This document shows, one piece after another, positions 5,803 through 9,840 of a stretch of DNA of 9,840 nucleotides. The notes under the pieces are model-generated. The model saw nothing but the letters and a program-made list of their open reading frames with translations, was not told where the DNA came from and ran no database searches. A program made the position numbers and the translations under genes. Within the stretch, counting starts at the first letter, position 1; every line of letters starts with the position of its first letter. Location of the stretch: positions 1 to 9,840 of the forward strand of contig JAEUSA010000038.1 in the NCBI GenBank assembly GCA_016788945.1, read 5' to 3'. The stretch is from Leptospiraceae bacterium (GTDB lineage Bacteria > Spirochaetota > Leptospiria > Turneriellales > Turneriellaceae).

Positions 5803-6869
5803 TGAAAATTCTTAACCGGCAGATCAATCTCGAACGAAAATACCTCGGCCTGATCGACTATCACGAAGCGCTGAGCATTATGGAAGAAACCATCGCCCAT
5901 AACCGTGGCGATGATGCCATCTTGTGGGGCCTCGAGCATCCGCTCGTCTATACATCGGGCCTGAAAACAGAAAAGAGCCACATTCTTTCTCAGAACCTTA
6001 AGGTAGAAGCCGCACGCCGCGGCGGTTCGGTGACGCTGCATAATCCAGGTCAGCTTGTGGTATATTTTGTGTTCCCGCTTTCGGCCGTGACAGGCGGGCT
6101 CGAACGGTTTGTGCGTGTGCTTGAATCTTGCCTTGCCGAAACTCTGCTGACTCTCGGCATCGACGTGCATTTTGTTCCCGGTGCGAGCGGCGTATTTACG
6201 GCTCAAGGCAAAATTGCGTTTATCGGCCTCGGCCTCAAGCGCGGTTTTATCTATCACGGTATTGCGCTCAATGTAACAAACGACCTTGATGATTATAAGG
6301 CCATACAGTCGTGCGGATTAACTATGCCAATGGCGCGCATCGCCGGCTTTAATGATACACCTCCTTCGTTGCCGGTTGTCTTTGACCTGTTTTATGCCAA
6401 TTTCGCCGCGCGGCTCGCCGATCTCAAGCCGATGGAGTTTCGCGAGCGCTATGAATCATTGAATCATCTCGAAGATACCGCGACGGCTTTTCGCCTCGGC
6501 TGGCTCAATTTCCATGAGCGGCGCTATTGGGAAGCTCACGAAATCTGGGAATTTTTCTGGTCGGGTATGAAAAATTCACCGGGGGCCGCCGAGGTGCGCA
6601 CCTTTTTTCACGCGATGATACAGGTGGCGATGGCATGGTACAAGTTGTTTACGGCGCCCAATATCGTCGGTGCGCATTCGCTGCTGGGCAAAGCATTGGA
6701 AAAACTGCGTGCGGTGCCTGAAATAAAATTTCTCGAGCAGCAGCAGGTTTTTATCGAATTTCTTGAACAGAGCGAAAAACACATCGCGCGCCTGATTGCT
6801 GACGATGAAGCATATTCAGTGGAGAAACACGGCGACATTTTCGTGCCGCCGGTGATGCAATGGAAATAG
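5802..6869 (+). CDS. lipB: Octanoyl-[ACP]:protein octanoyltransferase (LipB) fused to a C-terminal DUF309-like domain
   Basis: A 355-residue protein, much longer than ordinary LipB (about 210-230 aa). Residues 1-205 are LipB: LGLIDYHEAL (15-24), EHPLVYTSG (45-53), RRGGSVTLHNPGQLVVY (72-88), GKIAFIGLGLKRGFIYHG (136-153) with the likely catalytic Lys137, ALNV (155-158), and SCGLTMPMARI (170-180) with the likely catalytic Cys171. LipB moves octanoate from acyl carrier protein to lipoyl domains of 2-oxoacid dehydrogenases and the glycine cleavage H protein. Residues of about 222-305 resemble DUF309, an all-helical family of unknown function: FHERRYWEAHEIWEFFW (237-253) and FFHAMIQVAMAWYKL (268-282), then a GAHSLLGKALEKL helix (290-302). 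The last 50 residues are unassigned. The start is GTG at 5802; an in-frame stop at 5751 and lack of other start codons support it. No clear ribosome binding site is seen. The single uninterrupted frame argues against a sequencing artefact. Confidence 0.9.
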   Translation: MKILNRQINLERKYLGLIDYHEALSIMEETIAHNRGDDAILWGLEHPLVYTSGLKTEKSHILSQNLKVEAARRGGSVTLHNPGQLVVYFVFPLSAVTGGLERFVRVLESCLAETLLTLGIDVHFVPGASGVFTAQGKIAFIGLGLKRGFIYHGIALNVTNDLDDYKAIQSCGLTMPMARIAGFNDTPPSLPVVFDLFYANFAARLADLKPMEFRERYESLNHLEDTATAFRLGWLNFHERRYWEAHEIWEFFWSGMKNSPGAAEVRTFFHAMIQVAMAWYKLFTAPNIVGAHSLLGKALEKLRAVPEIKFLEQQQVFIEFLEQSEKHIARLIADDEAYSVEKHGDIFVPPVMQWK

Positions 6870-6873
6870 CGGC

Positions 6874-6910
6874 CCTTCAGGGCACAATTGCCCTGAAAGG
6901 TGGTTTTGTT
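6874..6910 (+). terminator. Intrinsic terminator between convergent lipB and pntB
   Basis: TTCAGGGCA (6876-6884) pairs perfectly with TGCCCTGAA (6889-6897) over a CAAT loop, and CC/GG can extend it with one bulged A. On the plus strand it is followed by TGGTTTTGTT, a modest U-rich tail suited to ending lipB transcripts. It lies 12 nt beyond the pntB stop, so the same hairpin may also end or protect the convergent pnt transcript, although no U-run follows on that strand. Confidence 0.7.
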
Positions 6911-8345
6911 AGCTGTCGAGTTCCTGCAGGCCGGTGACGAAACCATCCAGAGTTTTCTTCGCGTCACCAAACACCATTACGCAGTTGTCTTTATAGAACA
7001 GTTCATTTTCGATACCAGAAAAGCCGGGGCTCATGCCGCGTTTGAGCACCATGACCGTACGTGAGGCATCCACGTGCAAAATCGGCATGCCGTAAATCGG
7101 GCTGGACTTGTCTTCTTTTGCGGCAGGGTTCACCACGTCATTGGCCCCGATCACAATCGACACATCGGTAGTGGCGAAATCGTCATTGATCGATTCCATG
7201 TCGCACAGCAGGTCATAGTCGACACCGGCTTCGGCGAGAAGAACGTTCATGTGGCCGGGCATACGGCCGGCAACTGGGTGTATCGCAAAGCGAACGGTCT
7301 TACCTTTTTTAATGAGGTAATCCACCAGCTTTTTGCAGCTGTGCTGCGCCTGTGAAACCGCCATACCGTAACCCGGTACGATAATCACCGATTCGGCAAT
7401 GTCGAGCAGGGCAGCAGCTTCATCGGCGGTCTGGCTTTTGATCGTACCTTTGACTTCGCGTACTTCAGCAGTCGCGGTTACCGCGCCGAAGCCACCAAAC
7501 AGCACATTGGTCATCGAGCGGTTCATCGCCTTGGTCATAATGATAGAGAGGATCACACCAGAAGCGCCGTCGAGCGCCCCCGCGATAATGAGCACGTTGT
7601 TACCGAGGGCAAAACCCGTCGCGCAACCGGCAAGACCTGCGTACGCATTGAGCAAAGACATGACGACCGGCATATCGGCGGCGCCGATCGGTAAAACGAG
7701 GCTCACGCCGAAGATGAGAGAAACGGCGGCAAGAATATAGAAGAGCTCCGTTGCCGCCGGATTATACACCAGATAGCCGAATGAACCGACGAGAACCGCG
7801 ATAATTGCGATATTGACCGCGTTCTGCCCTTTATACTGAATCGGTGCACCCGGCAGTGTGCCTTGCAGCTTGCCGAAGGCAACCATCGAACCGGTAAAGG
7901 TAAGAGCGCCCAATAATACCTCGAGACCGATAGCAATCATCAGACCATGGTCGTCACCTTTGACGTGGTCGGTGTAATACTTGGTCACACCGACGAGCGC
8001 CGCGGCCAGCGCACCGAAGGCATGTGACAGCGCGGTCCGCTGTGGCATCGCGGTCATCGGCGTCAGAATCGCCATAATGTAGCCGGCGATCGAGCCGATC
8101 ACGAGACCGACGAGAATCCATTCGAGGCTGATAATTTCATGGTCGAGCAGGGTGGTTACAATCGCGAGTGCCATACCGGCTTCTGCGAGAAACATGCCGC
8201 GCCGCGCCGTGCGCGGTGAGCTCATGAATTTGAGGCCGAGAATAAAGAAGACCGAAGCGACAAGATAAGCGATGCCGATGATCAGCCGAATCTGCTGGTC
8301 GTCGGCAAACAGCGTGAATAGTTTGCGTACGTAGTTATCGATCAT
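6909..8345 (-). CDS. pntB: NAD(P) transhydrogenase subunit beta
   Basis: A 478-residue protein joining the membrane domain II (C-terminal part) to the cytoplasmic NADP(H)-binding domain III of proton-translocating transhydrogenase. The enzyme transfers hydride from NADH to NADP+, driven by inward proton flow. Residues 1-290 are strongly hydrophobic with about nine helices; LSHAFGALAAALVG (106-119) carries His108, the counterpart of the proton-path histidine (His91) of E. coli PntB. Domain III shows VPGYGMAVSQAQH (323-335), HPVAGRMPGHMNVLLAEA (356-373), GANDVVNPAA (400-409), the Lys435-Arg436 pair expected to hold the NADP 2'-phosphate, and FGDAKK (459-464). It is complete and of usual length (E. 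coli 462 aa). The ATG overlaps the pntAB stop as ATGA, with AAGGTGG upstream as ribosome binding site. It is the last gene of the three-gene operon, converging on lipB. Confidence 0.98.
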   Translation of the reverse strand: MIDNYVRKLFTLFADDQQIRLIIGIAYLVASVFFILGLKFMSSPRTARRGMFLAEAGMALAIVTTLLDHEIISLEWILVGLVIGSIAGYIMAILTPMTAMPQRTALSHAFGALAAALVGVTKYYTDHVKGDDHGLMIAIGLEVLLGALTFTGSMVAFGKLQGTLPGAPIQYKGQNAVNIAIIAVLVGSFGYLVYNPAATELFYILAAVSLIFGVSLVLPIGAADMPVVMSLLNAYAGLAGCATGFALGNNVLIIAGALDGASGVILSIIMTKAMNRSMTNVLFGGFGAVTATAEVREVKGTIKSQTADEAAALLDIAESVIIVPGYGMAVSQAQHSCKKLVDYLIKKGKTVRFAIHPVAGRMPGHMNVLLAEAGVDYDLLCDMESINDDFATTDVSIVIGANDVVNPAAKEDKSSPIYGMPILHVDASRTVMVLKRGMSPGFSGIENELFYKDNCVMVFGDAKKTLDGFVTGLQELDS

Positions 8346-8668
8346 TTTCCACCTTCACTCGCTGCCGGGGTTTCTTTCTTCTCTTTTTTGAACATCTTGA
8401 GCATACGGTCGGTAATGAGAAAACCACCAACAACGTTCGTGGTCGCAGCGGCCACGGCAATGACCGACATGATGATTGCCACGACTGGCGAACCACCGGT
8501 ATTGTGGTCCATACCCGCGACAATAATCGCACCGACGACAGAGATAGCAGAAATTGCATTTGTCGCTGACATCAGCGGCGTGTGCAACAGGGGCGGAACC
8601 TTGTGGATAACGTTGTAACCGACAAAGGCGGCCAGAATAAAAATGTAGAGGGGTCCAAGAATATCCAT
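8342..8668 (-). CDS. pntAB: NAD(P) transhydrogenase subunit alpha part 2 (membrane part)
   Basis: A 108-residue membrane protein corresponding to the C-terminal membrane portion of E. coli PntA, here a separate gene as in Rhodospirillum rubrum. Hydrophobic segments lie near residues 4-22, 38-53 and 60-88. The family stretch HKVPPLLHTPLMSATNAIS (22-40) is intact and joins the first two helices. The tail (from about 90) is charged and lysine-rich (KMFKKEKKE), expected on the cytoplasmic side. With PntB it forms the proton channel of the enzyme. GGAGAG a few nt before the ATG, overlapping the pntAA stop region, gives a good ribosome binding site; the gap to pntAA is 9 nt and the 3' end overlaps pntB by 4 nt. 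Confidence 0.96.
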   Translation of the reverse strand: MDILGPLYIFILAAFVGYNVIHKVPPLLHTPLMSATNAISAISVVGAIIVAGMDHNTGGSPVVAIIMSVIAVAAATTNVVGGFLITDRMLKMFKKEKKETPAASEGGK

Positions 8669-8677
8669 CGCTCTCTC

Positions 8678-9805
8678 CTATTTGCCAGTGGCTTTTTTTA
8701 CAATATCAGAAACGAGTTCGCCCTCACGGGTAATGAGGCTGCGTTTCAGAATTTCATCGGCCGGATACTCGCGTACCAGCTGACCGTTTTCAAACAGGTA
8801 CAACAGCAGGTTTTCCATGTTCTTCGAAAACATGCGGCTCGCGGCCGAACTCATCGTCGAAGTGATATTCGCCGGAGCGAGAATGCGCACACCCTCGATA
8901 TCGATTGTCTCGCCGTGTTTGGTTAACGTACAATTACCGCCGGTTTCTGACGCGAGGTCGACAATCACCGAACCCGGTTTCATGCTTTTGACCATGTAGT
9001 CTTCGATCAGAATTGGTGCTTTTTTGCCGAATATCTGTGCGGTGGTAATCACGATATCAGATTTGGCAATATGCTTGTGCAGGAGTTCTTTCTGCTTGGC
9101 GATGAATTCAGGCGATGCTTCTTTGGCATAACCCTGATCGTCCTGCAAGTTTTCCGTGATTTCCATTTTGACGAATTTCGCGCCAAGGCTTTCTACCTGC
9201 TCAGCGGCAGCGGCGCGCACGTCAAAGGCTTCGACGACTGCGCCGAGGCGTTTGGCTGTGGCAATGGCCTGCAGGCCCGCGACACCCGCACCGAGTACAA
9301 AGGCTTTGGCGGGTGAAATGGTGCCCGCTGCGGTCATCAGCATCGGAAAAAACCGGCCGAAATCCTGTGCGGCCATCAGCACCGCGCGGTAACCCGCGAT
9401 TGATGCCATCGAGCTCAGCACGTCCATGGATTGCGCGAGAGTGATGCGCGGGATAAATTCCATGGCGAAGGCCGTGGTTTTTTTGCCCGCCAACGCCGGC
9501 AGATTGTCTGCACGGTTAATGGGGTCGAGCATCGCGAAGACCCAGCCGCCGTCTTTATACTGCGCGATTTCCTGAGGTGAAGGAGCACGAACTTTGAGAA
9601 CTGCGTCCGCCGATTTGAAATCGGCGCTGCTGACAATTTCAGCGCCGGCTTCGACATACTCTTTATCTGAAAGAAATGACCCTTCGCCAGCGCCTTTTTC
9701 GACGAGGACCGTAAACCCTTTGGCTTTGAGTTTTTTAACGCTTTCGGGGATAAGCGCTACACGCTTTTCTCCCGCGAGTGTTTCTTTGGCTACCGCAAGC
9801 TTCAT
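8678..9805 (-). CDS. pntAA: NAD(P) transhydrogenase subunit alpha part 1 (NAD(H)-binding domain I)
   Basis: A 375-residue soluble protein matching domain I of transhydrogenase and the alanine dehydrogenase/PNT superfamily. The N-terminus MKLAVAKETLAGEKRVALIP is typical. IPRITLAQSMDVLSSMASIA (118-137) carries Arg120, Gln125 and Asp128, the counterparts of the Arg-Gln-Asp loop that shapes hydride transfer in the R. rubrum enzyme. The Rossmann motif LGAGVAGLQAIATAKRLGA (171-189) binds NAD(H), and APILIEDYMVKSMKPGSVIV (263-282) follows the superfamily. It ends at the domain I boundary, with the membrane portion in the next gene. Adjacent pntAB and pntB rule out a stand-alone alanine dehydrogenase. 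GGAGG lies 5 nt before the ATG, the best ribosome binding site in the window. It is the first gene of the operon, which could supply NADPH for glutathione reduction, though no glutathione reductase gene lies in this window. Confidence 0.98.
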   Translation of the reverse strand: MKLAVAKETLAGEKRVALIPESVKKLKAKGFTVLVEKGAGEGSFLSDKEYVEAGAEIVSSADFKSADAVLKVRAPSPQEIAQYKDGGWVFAMLDPINRADNLPALAGKKTTAFAMEFIPRITLAQSMDVLSSMASIAGYRAVLMAAQDFGRFFPMLMTAAGTISPAKAFVLGAGVAGLQAIATAKRLGAVVEAFDVRAAAAEQVESLGAKFVKMEITENLQDDQGYAKEASPEFIAKQKELLHKHIAKSDIVITTAQIFGKKAPILIEDYMVKSMKPGSVIVDLASETGGNCTLTKHGETIDIEGVRILAPANITSTMSSAASRMFSKNMENLLLYLFENGQLVREYPADEILKRSLITREGELVSDIVKKATGK

Positions 9806-9810
9806 GCCCG

Positions 9811-9834
9811 CCTCCGTTTCATGATATTATCCCA
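9811..9834 (-). promoter_or_regulatory. Ribosome binding site and candidate extended -10 upstream of pntAA
   Basis: On the minus strand TGGGATAAT (9834-9826) fits an extended -10 (TG, one base, then GATAAT), followed by GGAGG (9815-9811). Transcription would start near 9819, giving a very short leader. Any -35 element would be beyond the right edge of the window, so the promoter is only half visible; the ribosome binding site itself is convincing. Confidence 0.45.
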
Positions 9835-9840
9835 GCTCAC

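Noticed and set aside
5733..6257. A 174-codon open frame on the minus strand opposite lipB
   Set aside because: It runs antisense to the LipB catalytic domain and shows no family resemblance or convincing start.
9802..9822. Six-codon minus-strand ORF (MKRRRA) whose TGA overlaps the pntAA ATG
   Set aside because: The overlap looks like coupling, but the only support is the AGG-rich sequence that is the pntAA ribosome binding site itself; the predicted transcript start would fall at about its ATG and no upstream ribosome binding site is seen.
1..9840. CRISPR arrays, tRNA or rRNA genes, insertion sequences, attachment sites, phage genes
   Set aside because: No direct repeat array, terminal inverted repeat with transposase, or recognisable RNA gene was seen on either strand; almost all the sequence is accounted for by housekeeping-type genes.

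Overview
The window is about 9.8 kb of gene-dense bacterial DNA with moderate GC content (a little over half). It carries two chromosomal, housekeeping-style gene blocks linked by thiol-redox and cofactor chemistry. No phage, transposon, CRISPR, tRNA or rRNA sequence was seen. The gene content (glutathione synthesis, a CGFS glutaredoxin, BolA, a proton-translocating transhydrogenase) points to a Gram-negative, glutathione-making bacterium. The gshA-encoded enzyme belongs to the Thiobacillus/Acidithiobacillus-type family rather than the E. coli GshA fold, and the transhydrogenase alpha subunit is split into two genes. The phylum cannot be fixed from sequence alone; a Leptospirales-type spirochaete or a proteobacterium are both possible.

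Layout. From 5193 down to the left edge on the minus strand lies a tightly packed probable operon: bolA, CGFS glutaredoxin, gshA, gshB, yadG (ABC ATPase), yadH (ABC-2 permease) and a glyoxalase-II-like metallo-beta-lactamase-fold hydrolase cut by the window edge. Gaps are 6-15 nt or short overlaps (14 nt gshB/yadG, 4 nt yadG/yadH), so translational coupling is likely. An AT-rich intergenic region (5194-5350) separates this from a divergent plus-strand pair: ssb, a short single-stranded DNA-binding protein without the usual acidic tail, and an octanoyltransferase (LipB) fused to a C-terminal DUF309-like domain. A hairpin at about 6874-6900 separates lipB from a convergent minus-strand operon pntAA-pntAB-pntB, which fills 6909-9805. 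The start of that operon, with a good ribosome binding site and a possible extended -10, is at the right edge.

How it fits together. GshA and GshB make glutathione. The CGFS glutaredoxin binds a [2Fe-2S] cluster with glutathione and usually partners BolA in iron-sulfur trafficking. The MBL protein resembles hydrolases that act on glutathione thioesters, and the transhydrogenase supplies NADPH that could keep glutathione reduced. LipB starts lipoylation, which depends on the iron-sulfur enzyme LipA. The two points most worth a second look are the LipB-DUF309 fusion and the placement of the poorly understood YadGH-type ABC-2 transporter inside a glutathione/iron-sulfur operon, which suggests a thiol-related substrate.
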